DNA from: Phymatolithon calcareum | Lineage: Eukaryota; Rhodophyta; Florideophyceae; Hapalidiales | Length of the DNA stretch: 64,000 nucleotides | Assembly (NCBI GenBank): GCA_977006965.1 | Contig: OZ345362.1 | Span: forward strand, 2,666,001-2,730,000 | Direction of reading: 5' to 3' | Shown: in pieces, positions 1-10,704 of the stretch | Layout of the letters: each line of letters opens with the position of its first letter | How positions within the stretch are numbered: position 1 is the first letter of the stretch | Program-made: the position numbers and the translations under genes | Notes under the pieces: model-generated | The model's database searches: none | What the model was told of the DNA's origin: nothing | Seen by the model: only the letters and a program-made list of their open reading frames with translations

Positions 1-2
1 GC

Positions 3-158
3 CTAAGAAGCATAAGCGAAGAAGTCAACTGCAATGGTCAACTCGGTCCCAAGTGCAAGAGATTGGAGACCAATGTGCACTGTTATCGATGCGAAAAAAC
101 CTTGCTACTTTTCGACAGAGATGATTTGATGCTTTGCTATACCGCTCCTGACGAATAA
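3..158 (+). CDS. possible 3' end of an unrecognised CDS (partial at window edge)
   Basis: An open frame enters from the left edge and stops at TAA 156-158. Its 51 codons are Cys- and charge-rich, with pairs such as CNGQLGPKC and CYRC and the C-terminus CYTAPDE. The cysteine spacing could suit a small disulphide-rich or zinc-binding tail, but no family is recognised and the stretch is too short to exclude chance. Upstream sequence is needed to decide. Confidence 0.25.
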   Translation, partial: LRSISEEVNCNGQLGPKCKRLETNVHCYRCEKTLLLFDRDDLMLCYTAPDE

Positions 159-335
159 CTGACGACTATACAAAACTAATTCAAATATAACATAAACAAG
201 AACACCACCATGAACTGGATCACGAAGTTGAAAATCGGAACAATATTAACAGACAGAAATGGTGTGACCGCTTTGCCCGCAAAACGAGTGATCATTCGTG
301 TAGGGTCTGCGGATGATCAAGGAAGGGAGCCCTTT

Positions 336-767
336 TCACGCATTTATGCCTTCGTTCCGAACGGAATCAAAGATCTTCTTTAGAGATATGTCCGCTAGCA
401 AGGCTCGGTGCTGACTCAAATACTCAATGAACTTTTCGGTCACTTCCCTGCCATTGTCAAAGCTGTCGCTCTGTTCCCATGACATGTCTGAACGATCTGG
501 ATATTGCTCCCACTCAACCCAAAACTCATAGAATGGTTCATTGATGCGGCGTCCGTCGATCTCATCAACTAATCTGTGATCGTGGATAGTTTTGACTTTA
601 TAAAGGTCTTCTTCACAGCCCTCATCCGCGACATCCGCCCTGTATCGAACGTCCGTCCCAATATCATTTCGTGCAACTTTGCGAAAGATGCAAGCACACC
701 GCAGATTGGGTTTCCTCGCGTCCTCTTTCATTGAAGAGCTGTACTGGGAGACATTTTCATAGTTCAT
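336..767 (-). CDS. chromodomain-like protein
   Basis: The first ATG in the open frame is at 767; the frame stays open upstream to a TGA near 865, so a longer N-terminus or an upstream exon is possible. The predicted 143 aa carry a chromodomain-like C-terminal half. It has a YKVKTIHDHR strand, then FYEFWVEWEQYP with aromatic cage-type residues, then SWEQSDSF and a helix EKFIEYLSQH. This follows the usual order of Y-x-V-E-K-I, Y-x-V-K-W-x-G-Y, W-E-P and C-terminal helix. Chromodomains bind methylated histone tails and also occur at the ends of some retrotransposon integrases, so either a chromatin protein or a transposon remnant is possible. No integrase is seen next to it. A second frame, 764-988, also reads as protein-like, hinting at an intron or frameshift at the 5' end. 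Confidence 0.5.
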   Translation of the reverse strand: MNYENVSQYSSSMKEDARKPNLRCACIFRKVARNDIGTDVRYRADVADEGCEEDLYKVKTIHDHRLVDEIDGRRINEPFYEFWVEWEQYPDRSDMSWEQSDSFDNGREVTEKFIEYLSQHRALLADISLKKIFDSVRNEGINA

Positions 768-988
768 CTCGTCGCCAATGTCGCCGTCGGAAACCAAACG
801 TTCTGACGACTCTTCAGCACATTCAAGAGGCCTGGCGAAAATTCTTTGTGACCAACACTTTGGTGAGACTGTTCATCAAACACCATAGCATGCACGATCT
901 GGGGCTTGGAAACGGGCCAAATACACTCGGCAGTAAGCTCGTAACCGTCAGCACCAGGTCTAAACTCCGTGGTATGTGCTTGGGGCAA

Positions 989-3837
989 GCAATAAGCTAC
1001 CCCGACTAATGCTCACAAGGTAACGGGTCTATAAGTCACCGGAGCGTTCATGCTGAGAATGCCGTTACCAGTCGTATGAGCAGAACCAGCGGTCAGTCAA
1101 CTTCTGTGGCCTGACCCCCGATATAAGCTATAGAGAAATCAATCTTTGCCAACTTTCACCAACACTCAGCAACCTCAGCTTTGAACTAAAACTTTCCATC
1201 CCTCTTCGTTTCTCTCTTCCCACAACATTCGTATAGCAAGTGAATCAACATCGATCGCAAGGTTCAGTACCTGGAGGCTATCTCATTGGCGACACGGGAG
1301 ACACAAGAGTTGGGAACGATAGATAGATAGCCCGGCAATATCTCATTGTCTTCTCGAGGTCTTCACTTTCCCCAAGTCATCAATTTGTCCCTCCTTTTGA
1401 ATGCCTTTGGAACGTTGGCTTCTCGGCACTTGTCATCTTGTACCATAAAGAAGTCTTTTATCCTTCGTCCACCGGGAAAATTATAAAGGCGGTAAGAAGC
1501 TAGATTTACGAGTATTCCATTAGGTTCATAACGAAGGTAATAAATACAAATTTTGAATATTGACAGATGTAGACGTACGAAAGTACGTCCGGAATGCCAA
1601 TGCCTTCCAATTGAACCCCCCTTCTCTGAAACCCCAGCTGGGATATGTGGAACTTGAATTTCCTTCTGATCATCTTGTCGAGCGCAATTTCTGTAATGTT
1701 CCTCATATGGAATAATTATGACAAACCTGTTACAGAAACCCTTGCTCTACTCTCATCTCACACCGGAGTTTTAGTCTCCTTCAGGCCCCCGGCGATGGGG
1801 TCTGCGGAATCGCGCTTGTTTCCATCCTGTACCTGTATTTGTTGTATTACTGAGAAATTCAAGTTCTCTGGTTGATGTTCACGGAAACATAATTTTGAGA
1901 GTCGTGTCCACGAAATTAAGATCTCATATCCCCGGAACATCCGCCACCGAACCTGTAAACGTGCCCTATTGCCCGTTTCATGTCCAATCGTCCGCCAGAT
2001 GCAATTCACACGGAGCTCAGCAAAATCTCAGAGAATTGAGTTCAATTGGCTAATTATTGACTGTCCCATGAGAAAGAGTGCTCTGTGATCATAAGAAGCC
2101 GTCGTTCGGAAAAACAAATTTCTTGCAAACATATGTGTATTCGTGAACGTGTCAGAGCACTGATTCTCCGGTTTTCCAGCAAGAACACAGGTTGTCATCT
2201 GACAGAGGCAGTGTTCCCGTTCAGCAGCACGTTTACCTGCTCAAGTTTTTCATCACTCTCTTTGTCTGGCACGTTGACTGCTATGCCGTTCTCACAGTCA
2301 TCCAAGGTTGGGTTCGGAAGTTCCTATCCGTTTCCCTCGCTTGCAACTGTGTCCGCCAAGCTACCGCTGTTTTCACGTCGAGGTGACAACAGTGCTGTGC
2401 AGCAGGTGACGCAAAAGCCGGAGCAAGGCAAAAATGCGTTTGCAAAGAAACTGTAAATGATGATGCGGCACGAGGACCGGGTGAAAGAAGACTACAAGGA
2501 CGCAAAGCGTCCATGAATGCTTCTCCTGGAGCTTAATACGAAGCGATTTTGAGAAACCGCTCTGATTTATCCACTTCTCTTAAAGTTTTGGGCCATGAAC
2601 AACTGTTCCAATGTGGCAATGCTCGAAAATCCGTGGTTGCAGCGGCTTGGTATGTCTTCGAGCTAGTGTAGGTTTACAATTAAATTTCGCTTTTTCCTGG
2701 CCTTCTTTGTTGCCCGGGTCATCATTCTTGAGCACGAGTTGCGCGAACCAACGGCAGCACGGGACTCCACACTAGAAGGAAATTAGCAAAATATTCTTAA
2801 CTGCCCTCCGTATGGTTCCCGGGCGTCCTTTCTCGCAGAAATTCGGATGTTAAGACTTCTGACTGCTCTCAAAGAATCTTTTACTTGGCGGTGACATCAT
2901 ATGGCAAATCCCTCATCCTTCCTAGCGTTTTGGGAATGGGAACTGTCAAAACAAAGCATGATAGAGCTCCGCTCCGGTCTAACGGCTCACGAATGGCTGG
3001 GTGCTCATTGTACTCGCCCCTGAATGTGCTATGTGCCGCTCTGGGAAGTCATGAAAGTACTAAGAGAAGTTTTGAAATTGTAGGCACGAAGAGAACGATC
3101 GCCTTCAGCAAAAGATTGCTCATGAAAATCAGAAAAAAAGTAACCCAGACATTGGGAAGTGATGAGCATAGGGTTTGAGTTTGCCAGCAGACCAAAAATA
3201 CTGCAGTAGTAATCCGCATTGTTGAGTTCCTACTTCTGCGAGAAAGAGCCTGTACGGAATGGTATCGCGATCGCCTAGGGGCTTCGTGGTACACCATCCC
3301 TCAAAAGCTTTTCTGAGCATGAATTCCAAACGCTCTCATTTCCATTTATTTAATCAGACAAGCTGCTTGCCTTCCGGACCCTGAATTTGACACTCAAGAG
3401 TGGGCGTTTCGATTTTGAAGTGAAGGTCAATCCTAAATCAGTCACTGGCCCCTGTTGAGGTATTACATTGTGGTTCTCTCACCTCTGGATCCTTAAAAAG
3501 CGACGGTGATTGCAAGCTTTTCGATTTCCTCTTCAGCTGAAAGGGTTTCGTTTGAACAGTATAGCTTATTTCCACTTCCCGCTCTGATAGACGCATCCGG
3601 GATGATGATGAAGATTACTGCCCACGCACGGCCAGCACTGTAAGCGCAGATCCTGACCCACGTTGGGACATTCTGCCGAACAAGACACGTGTAAATCCTT
3701 CTGTCTAAAAAGGATGAAAGCACCAATCGATCCGAATCACGCTATCAATCCTGACTTTCTCTTGTCCCGCGGTTCTCTTCGGCGGCCTCCGAACAGCGCG
3801 ATAAGTCGTGATCTGTATCGGACTGCACCCCGCCGGC
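989..3837. other. 2.8-kb stretch without a recognised gene
   Basis: Only short open frames on both strands, none with a recognisable domain. A minus-strand open segment at 3493-3726 reads as protein-like (a hydrophobic WAVIFIIIP stretch followed by an acidic helix) and could be an exon, but it has no credible ATG. The last part is the promoter side of the ceramide synthase gene. No repeat longer than simple GATA-type runs (around 1320) was noticed. Confidence 0.4.
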
Positions 3838-4827
3838 ATGGAAACGGGGGGCCTACTGCGCCTACCGCGCTTCCTACGTTCCTTCGTCGATGTAGTCGCT
3901 TCGCAGCAAGAGCATCGCGTATCGTCCGCCCCATCTCTGCTGAACCCCGCCGCGCACTGGAACGATGTGTTACTCGGTCTCTTTCTCGCTACCGTTCTTC
4001 TCACCCTGCGCATCTTCCTAGAATCGAAGGTGTTCTCCAAGCTGTTTTCGCAGTTCACCGAGCACAAGCGGCAGCGTCTGGGCGAAAATATATTTTATTC
4101 CGCATACTACTTGCTTGCCTTTGAGTTTTACATGTTTGCCGTGCGACCGTCTGTCGATTGGGGTGCACCGCTGCTGACAAATGCAAATTCCATCGTTCGC
4201 CGTCTCATGGACCCATACCCCCCGCCCATGAATTGGGCTGAGCGGTTCTACTATTCGCAAGCGATGGGGTTCTATCTGGCGGGCTCTATATTTCTGCTGG
4301 CTTTCGACGCGAAGCGTTCAGACTTTTCGGAACTTGCGCTCCATCATTGCGTCACGCTCGGGCTTATCGGTATGAGCTATGGGTATGGTTACGTGCGTGT
4401 TGGCATTTATGTGATTGCCTTGCATGATGTTGGCGATATTTTTTTGTATGCGGCGAAATTTCTGCACCATCTCGGGTTTGCGGGATGGGATACTGCATTG
4501 TTTGCCGTTTTTACTGTCACTTTTTATGTCACAAGGTTACTGATGTATGCACGATTGGTGTATGCGATTTCGGTGGAGACACTGGTGACGGTGGTGAAAC
4601 TGCCGTCGCTATGCGGCTGGGCAATGTTTTTTGACACTTACATTGTACATTATTTCTTCTTTGCGATATTCCTTGGCACTCTGCTTGTGTTGCATTGCTT
4701 CTGGTTTGCTCTTATGCTGAAGATGATTTATAGAGAACTGTTTCTCGGGAAGAAGATTTCGGAAGAGGGCGATATCCGAAGCGATGACGAAGAGGAAGAA
4801 GATGAGAAGGGCGACAAAGAAGACTAA
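3838..4827 (+). CDS. LAG1: ceramide synthase, TLC/LAG1 domain
   Basis: Predicted 329-aa polytopic ER membrane protein that N-acylates a sphingoid base with fatty acyl-CoA. The ATG at 3838 is chosen because the open frame upstream offers only a GTG. The TLC domain covers most of the protein. Its Lag1p signature is clear: DFSELALHHCVTLGLIGMSY, followed by YVRVGIYVIALHDVGDIFLY, with the paired histidines and the conserved HD that are essential in the family. Several long hydrophobic helices lie around it. The C-terminus is a hydrophilic tail rich in Asp/Glu (EEEEDEKGDKED), as in many eukaryotic LAG1 proteins, where it is often phosphorylated by CK2. There is no homeobox domain of the animal CerS type. 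The length fits fungal, plant and algal LAG1 homologues. No intron is needed. Confidence 0.93.
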   Translation: METGGLLRLPRFLRSFVDVVASQQEHRVSSAPSLLNPAAHWNDVLLGLFLATVLLTLRIFLESKVFSKLFSQFTEHKRQRLGENIFYSAYYLLAFEFYMFAVRPSVDWGAPLLTNANSIVRRLMDPYPPPMNWAERFYYSQAMGFYLAGSIFLLAFDAKRSDFSELALHHCVTLGLIGMSYGYGYVRVGIYVIALHDVGDIFLYAAKFLHHLGFAGWDTALFAVFTVTFYVTRLLMYARLVYAISVETLVTVVKLPSLCGWAMFFDTYIVHYFFFAIFLGTLLVLHCFWFALMLKMIYRELFLGKKISEEGDIRSDDEEEEDEKGDKED

Positions 4828-5443
4828 AAGGAGCCATGTGTGCACCTCGGCATCGGAGAAGATATAGGCATGGTCGAACATTATTAAAACACAACTTAGA
4901 TAATCTTCTATTACAACGTCGCAGTGCACTCCGGAGTCCTAGTATCACTTGTTGTTGTCCCACTGCTTCTTGGAACCGTCCTCCATGTCGGCCTTGTTTG
5001 ATATCTTCCTTCTTGGAACTTGCTTTTGAATGCAGCCCAGCCAGCACTTCTTTCTCCCAAAGCGGGTTTCAGTAGTCCTCATTCCTCTTCAGAATTGTTT
5101 GGCCAGACCTACGGACATTAACAGCTTCTCCAGTCTCCCCAATAATCACAGGGAGATGTTCAGGACAAATGGTAATGGGACCACAAAGACCTACAGGTAT
5201 ATATTGCTCATATCATACTCCGGTTGAATTTGATAAATATGCCGCCTTCCTCGTAACATTCCCTCTGCACTCACGTTCAAGGACCTTTGTTGGTTGCTTA
5301 GCATTGCTGAACGCAGTTCCTTGTTATCGTATGCTCGGACCCTTCCATAAGCGCAAACCTCAACATTATTGCCGAGTACGTTTCATTCTTCGCACGTGAA
5401 CGCCATCCTGCACAGTGTGGCGGGCCAGGGCACGAAGCGAAAA
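4828..5443. other. intergenic region between LAG1 and the SUMO-like gene
   Basis: About 0.6 kb holding the LAG1 3' UTR and the promoter of the next gene in the same orientation. Short open frames here are not supported by any domain. Confidence 0.5.
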
Positions 5444-6262
5444 ATGTCGTCATTCCAGCCAGACTCTGACGACGATGATGATGACATGTTCATCATGCGC
5501 GGCGGCACATTAGGCTCCATTTATTCAGCCGAACCAATCGTCATCAATGACGACGACGACGATGATGACGACGACGTTGTCGAAGTACTTGCTCAGCAAC
5601 AGAAGAAGAAGCGCGGTCGTCGCGCCAGACTGAACGACCATCTACGTCCGAAATCGCATGACGTAATTTCAATCGACGACGAATCCGCAGAAAATGTGAC
5701 ACCCGTAAAGCCCAGCGTTTTCAAAAACATCGACGACGATATACCTATCACTCTAGACGATGACCCCGTCGTCTCCGTCGCCGATGACAATCAATTTCGC
5801 GCACAGCAGGCCATTGCAAACGCCCGCGCACTGCTGGGAAGTAAGGGTGACGAGGCGAAGATTGAGCGCGACGCGGAACTGTATGCAAAGCGTGTGGCGG
5901 AAGAGAAGGCGCGCAAAGATGCCCTCATGAAGGCGATGGATAACATGGCCAAGGCGCGCAGTGCTGCTCCGAATTTTCAAGCCGCAACACCGTCCGCAAA
6001 TGCCGCTGCGGACGCGTCCGCGACGGGGGCAAAGGGTGTTCCTATTACGTTGAAAGTTCGAGAAGGGGCGAACTCTATCAATATGAAGATATTCACGTCG
6101 GACCCGCTGCGCAAGATGTTGGAACCTTTTTGCAAGAGGTTTAACGTTGATGTTACTAAGGCCGTCATGGAAGTTGATGGGGAAGAAATTGAGGAAGGGG
6201 ATACGGCGGCAACGTACGATCTCGAAGATAAGTGTATTATTGACGTCCGGGTTCGGAAGTAG
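5444..6262 (+). CDS. SUMO-like domain protein (RAD60/NIP45/Esc2-type)
   Basis: Predicted 272 aa from the ATG at 5444; the frame is open upstream but without another ATG. The N-terminal half is disordered and has long Asp runs (DDDDDDMF, DDDDDDDDDVVEV). There is a basic patch KKKRGRRAR that would suit a nuclear localisation signal, and two hydrophobic-acidic segments (VVEVL, DVISIDDE) that resemble SUMO-interacting motifs. A Lys/Glu-rich helix follows around residues 140-180. The last 75 residues form a ubiquitin-like fold: ITLKVREGANSINMKIFTSD, then LRKMLEPFCKRF and IIDVRVRK. They match the Rad60-SLD/SUMO-like pattern and lack the C-terminal di-glycine, so the domain is a stable module rather than a conjugated modifier. 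The family acts in genome stability with Smc5/6 and SUMO ligases. That role is inferred here. Confidence 0.8.
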   Translation: MSSFQPDSDDDDDDMFIMRGGTLGSIYSAEPIVINDDDDDDDDDVVEVLAQQQKKKRGRRARLNDHLRPKSHDVISIDDESAENVTPVKPSVFKNIDDDIPITLDDDPVVSVADDNQFRAQQAIANARALLGSKGDEAKIERDAELYAKRVAEEKARKDALMKAMDNMAKARSAAPNFQAATPSANAAADASATGAKGVPITLKVREGANSINMKIFTSDPLRKMLEPFCKRFNVDVTKAVMEVDGEEIEEGDTAATYDLEDKCIIDVRVRK

Positions 6263-6606
6263 AATCTTGTTTGTAAAGTAAGCGGTTCATCCCCGCTGTG
6301 TCCGTGGTGAAGGCATGCCACACTTGGTCAGCAATGCACTGTGAGCTGGTGGAATACCACCTCTGCACGTCTCTGAGATGTGTAGATGGTGCGGAAGTGT
6401 ATCTAAGGTCAATGGTTTGCTTCTACAGGGCGTTTTGATATTGGATCATTCCGCTTCCAAACTGAGATGTATCACGTGATGCGCCACCAGATTCGATTCC
6501 AAAATTCCCAGCCGCGCCAAAGCTGTAGATTTAACACTGCTTGCAACGTATGCACGGCCGCAAATGCCTGCGCGTCAAATGAAGAGCCTGCAGTCCCAGC
6601 GGCCAG

Positions 6607-6891
6607 CTATGCTTCCACGACAGCTTCTTCGCCGCGGAACACCATAGTGCCAGTACGGACGACCTGGAATGGGATGGTACGATACATGCCGAGGGTTTCA
6701 CTATCTTCGTAGCACACGATAACGCGCTGTTTCGAGGCGGTCGCGGCCGTTGTTAAGGCATCATACGCAAAGAGGCCATCTGGGGGCCGGCCGTGTCGTG
6801 ACTCAAACCGTTTCACTGTTTCGTGGTTCTGGTACTGGGTGGAGTTGAATTTGCTCAATGTCGCTGTATACGAACCTTTCTCGCATTTCAC
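6607..6891 (-). CDS. hypothetical protein, probably 3' exon only
   Basis: A 94-codon open frame with balanced, protein-like composition: VKCEKGSYTATLSKF at the start, RPPDGLFAYDALTTAA in the middle and MYRTIPFQVVRTGTMVFRG near the end, stopping at 6607. It looks beta-rich and globular. Upstream the frame runs to a TGA about 40 nt before the lysine codon, and the first in-frame ATG is uncertain. It is therefore more likely a last exon or a truncated gene than a complete one. No family is recognised. Confidence 0.35.
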   Translation of the reverse strand: MKCEKGSYTATLSKFNSTQYQNHETVKRFESRHGRPPDGLFAYDALTTAATASKQRVIVCYEDSETLGMYRTIPFQVVRTGTMVFRGEEAVVEA

Positions 6892-8070
6892 GGAGACGCG
6901 TTCTCCATGATTCAGGTTTCAAACAAATTCGTGAGGTACTTCTCCGACACTTTTGGCGGTCCATATTTAGATATCCGCTGGTTGTGCTGCATTGCACGCC
7001 AAATTAAAAGCTTTTGTCGTGGTGCGCCTCTCCTACAGGAGTCGTGAAGGTTAAAAACCTGTTACTTGAGCTGTCGTTCTGGAGTGGCGGGTGGAGTCCA
7101 TTGCGAGGGAGCGCGAGGATCCCTTTCTCCGCCAGATGATAGGTGCTCGAGTCCCGCTGCGACCCTACGCTGCACCTTGTGTTCAAAACACTTGTATAAG
7201 TTGTACGAACCACTGGAGTATCCGGTTGGAGAAGAAGAGTAGATTTTTATTAAAAAGTTACCAACGCATATTCTGACGATTAGGGCAACTTTTCGCGTGC
7301 CAAGAAAGTTGGCTTGATTCTCTCCGGTTGAAGAGTTTCTTAATGTGGGTGTTCCACGGATCGGTAATCTACAAAATCCACTTCTGGTCCCCTGAGGGGC
7401 CTCGAGAGGTAAAATTAGTTCACGTTCATGAGTCACGCTGGGAGCATTCTGTTGGCGTCGAAGTTCTTTGTCCATGACAAAAGTAGCTTCCATCTCTCCA
7501 GTATCTCACACGTTGCGCATCCCAGTCAGTGAGCAAAGCTTGGGGACTGCCTTAGTTTGCGGACAGCCGTTGACCGCTCGCACCACTTCGTTCCGAACGA
7601 CTTCTACTTACTTGACGTGGGAGTCGAAGACGTGTACAGCGAAGGCTGATGCACCGTAAAATGCAGCTGGCTCATAATAGCTCTTGCGAAACGCTTCCAT
7701 TGTCGATGATTCCGGGCCCCAAGATGCTCCTTTCAGACCTCGCATGAAACGTGTCTTCGACCGGAATTTTCACTCACTCTTCGGCAATGCCCATTGACGC
7801 TCAGTCGTTAGTCGAAATGAACCCCGGGGAACTTGTATACCGCAACTGCATCGATTGCCTCAACCACGAGCTACCCGCGGGTATCACGAAAATGCTAGTA
7901 CCCGTACCCGCCATCCTCAAAAAGGCGATCCGCGGGTACCCGTGACCAGGGGGACGCGGGAAATAACGCAATTATGGAATGTGACGAAACTTCGCATACT
8001 GTGGTTTCCGTTTTTATTCTCGAGTTCGAGGGTAAAGATATCAACAAAACCAAACAATGTTTACTCCCAC
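6892..8070. other. stretch without a recognised gene
   Basis: A minus-strand open frame at 7062-7493 starts with ATG and has 143 codons, but its composition (Arg/Ser/Pro-rich, no motif) gives no support for a function. Between 7870 and 7950 the sequence has several copies of CGCGGGTA/TACCCG in both orientations, giving a locally palindromic, GC-rich patch. No other structure was seen. The preceding gap, 6263-6606, is the downstream flank of the SUMO-like gene and holds nothing recognisable. Confidence 0.35.
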
Positions 8071-9355
8071 CTAGTAAACTATCTCAAATTCATCATCAGC
8101 CATGGAGAGCAAAATTTTCGACGGCTCCCTTGACATTAACACAGACACCGCGTTGCCCATCGGACAAGGACCGGATGAACTTGCAGTCAATATGTGTCTC
8201 GACGGCGAAAGGAAGGGAATTTTGGCAGTGGATATGATAGGATCTTTGTTCTGTACGCGCATTTTCTTGAAGAATTGCTCGAAACTCGCGACCGGTGCGT
8301 GACAGACGAGCATGTTGTGCAAAATGATGCAGACATACATTACATCAATGAGTTCGTCGACGCTCCACGAATGAAACTCGTACCGGAGTATTAAGAAGCG
8401 GCCTTGCAAGACACCGAACAGCGCGTCCACTCCTGCGCTTTCGTCATAGCCTGCTCCTTTTCGGTTGTGGGCGCATGGTTTGGTTTGACGAATACAGCCC
8501 ACTCGGGGTAAATGCCGTCGGTCAAAAAGTACGATGATCAGTCACGCAGTATTCCTGCTAGCACGTAACCGCCAGAAATCTTTAGACTGCGCTCTCCGCG
8601 CAGAATCGACAGTAGGAGTGGGCTGTTCTCAGCAACCGTAATGTCATTGTTGGTGCCCGGACGTCCTACGAAAATGCGCCAGTAGTAAAGATCGCTATCG
8701 CACCACGCCTCAACTTGCACTGTAGCCAGCTTGCTCGACTTTGGCTTTTGGTACTGGCCCTTCCAAGCCTTTGGACAGTTTTTCCATGCAAGATGCATGC
8801 AATCAAGTGCACCGATGCACCCCGGAAAAAGGCGCACAGCGTAGCGGCTTTCGATGGCACGCAATTCGCTCGGCGATGGTACGCGGTTGAGAAACTGTTT
8901 CCCATAGCACTTTATCATGGCCCGTAAGAATGTGCGGAACGATTGCCGCATCGACTCAACGCTCATGCGTGCTTGGTCATCCAAGGAGCTGAAAGATCGA
9001 CCATCGGCAAGACGACGAAGAGCGGACAGAATCTTTTGTCACGTGTGTGCTCCTGCACGACCCGAGGCATCAATGCGTTGCAGAAGGTCGGGCTCACAGA
9101 CAGAGAGATCTCGCTCAATGCGTCGATACAGCTTTAGCGGAATTCGAAAGCGACGACGAAAGTGCGATGCGGGATATGTCGGAGTGACAACAGGTAGTCA
9201 CGCCACCACGAACACGTACCGCGACGGATATTTCCTGTACTGCCTTTGACTCGACCTTTCCATCCTCCACAATCGGCGCTTTCTTTCGCAGCTTCATATG
9301 CACTGTACACGGCAGCCAAGACGATCATGTCGTCTTCAGATGAGCTCGAAGACAT
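8071..9355 (-). pseudogene. PIF/Harbinger-type DDE transposase, broken
   Basis: Read from the ATG at 9355, pieces in three frames line up in the order expected for a Harbinger (Plant_tran/DDE_Tnp_4) nuclease. They are HFRRRFRIPLKLYRRIERDL near 9150, then FPGCIGALDCMHLAWKNCP with the first catalytic Asp, then FVGRPGTNNDITVAENSPLL with the second, then FLTDGIYPEWAVFVKP, then FGVLQGRF and DVMYVCIILHNMLV. The frame is broken by a frameshift around 9150-9290, a TGA near 9040, a TGA at about 8538 and a frameshift near 8430. The piece order and spacing show one element that decayed in place. No TIR or 3-bp target duplication was found. These transposases usually work with a Myb/SANT partner protein, and none is recognised nearby. 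Confidence 0.85.
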
Positions 9356-10704
9356 GGCTGGACTCGTGCAATCAATCTCAGCATATATCCCTCAATTTTA
9401 TCTAAAATTCATGTGAGAAATATTATTTTTTGATGAATTTTCTTCGATCCGTAGCGACTCACATTTCAACCAGTAGACGTGCGCACGTTCCATTCTGTGC
9501 ATCGGTATGATATTTTAACTAAATGGAGAAATGCTTAGCTTCATGAATAGACGTGCTCTTATGGCCATGTTATGGCCGGCCATAACTTACCAACAATAGA
9601 AATCTTTAAAGGAGCCTTGTGTGAGAACTCTAGAGCTTTACGAATCGGTAATTCCATAATCTAAGACAGCGAATGAGACCAGATCTAGTTTCGATTTTAA
9701 AATTTTCTAAGCTGCCGAAATATATATTAAAAAACTGGTCTAAAACAGCGAAGCTTATGCGATTTTCCATATCTTATGGATATTTCATCCCATTAAAAGC
9801 ATAATCTTAAGGGTAGAGGTCATTTTTACTATTAATGGGTGTGCTTTGCAGTGTCGACACTCAGCTTGGACATAAAAATATACAAAGAACACTCGCTCAA
9901 GCTGGCAGGGATCTTTAATCTTTTTTAAAAGCTAAACTTTCGACAAACATCATATTCTCTTCCCGACCGCATTTTAACACCTTTCAATAAATTCGTTGCT
10001 GCGAGACGTCGAGTAGTATGATCAATACGACATTAATTATATTTACAAACTGATTTGAATTGAAATTAGATCAACCAGTTAATGTATACATAGATATCGA
10101 AACATCGCGTATGATTCTCAATATTGTTTCCGGCGTTGTGCATTTTTTCATACAGCTACTCTTTCCGATCAGTATGGTATTATTCTCTTTAAATTTGTTA
10201 TTATGAGGTTTTTGCATCGTACAGATAAGATTTTAGAAAGCAGTAGAACATTTTACAGTAAAACTCATGCACAGAAAGACAAAAACTCTATCTGACTTGT
10301 CAGTTAATTCCATACATTCAAATTTAAAAACATTTTCATCTATTTACCAAGGTTTGAAAATTAGACCTTGGAACTGTAGTGTTATACTTTTATTTTGTTT
10401 CTGGAGATTCAACAGAACTTTACTTCGGTTATATATTTAAGCCAATTGAGTAGTTCCACTTTGAGGAACGTCGTTTGCTGTCTCATGGAATGAAACAAAA
10501 GTATGTTCCGTTAATTACAACTTAGAATACACATTTGATATGTAATGAGCTTATCAGAATAGTGTAAATAACGCCTGTAAATTTTATTGCAAACTGTTTG
10601 CGAAATTTATTTATAAATAAACAAGATTACAACGGCACTCTCGTAACGCAGGGTATATAAACTTTACCGCTCCCCGCTGGCTGCAAGTATCAGCAGCAAA
10701 AGTC
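9356..10704. other. AT-rich intergenic stretch, no gene
   Basis: About 1.35 kb of markedly AT-rich sequence with no open frame of note on either strand. It holds an 18-bp perfect palindrome, GTTATGGCCGGCCATAAC, near 9574. Nothing else is recognisable. It may include the 5' flank of the transposase at 10705. Confidence 0.5.

Noticed and set aside
9574-9591. 18-bp palindrome GTTATGGCCGGCCATAAC, with similar TGGCCGGCCA near 13848
   Set aside because: Tempting as matching element ends, but the flanks do not align further and no target duplication fits.
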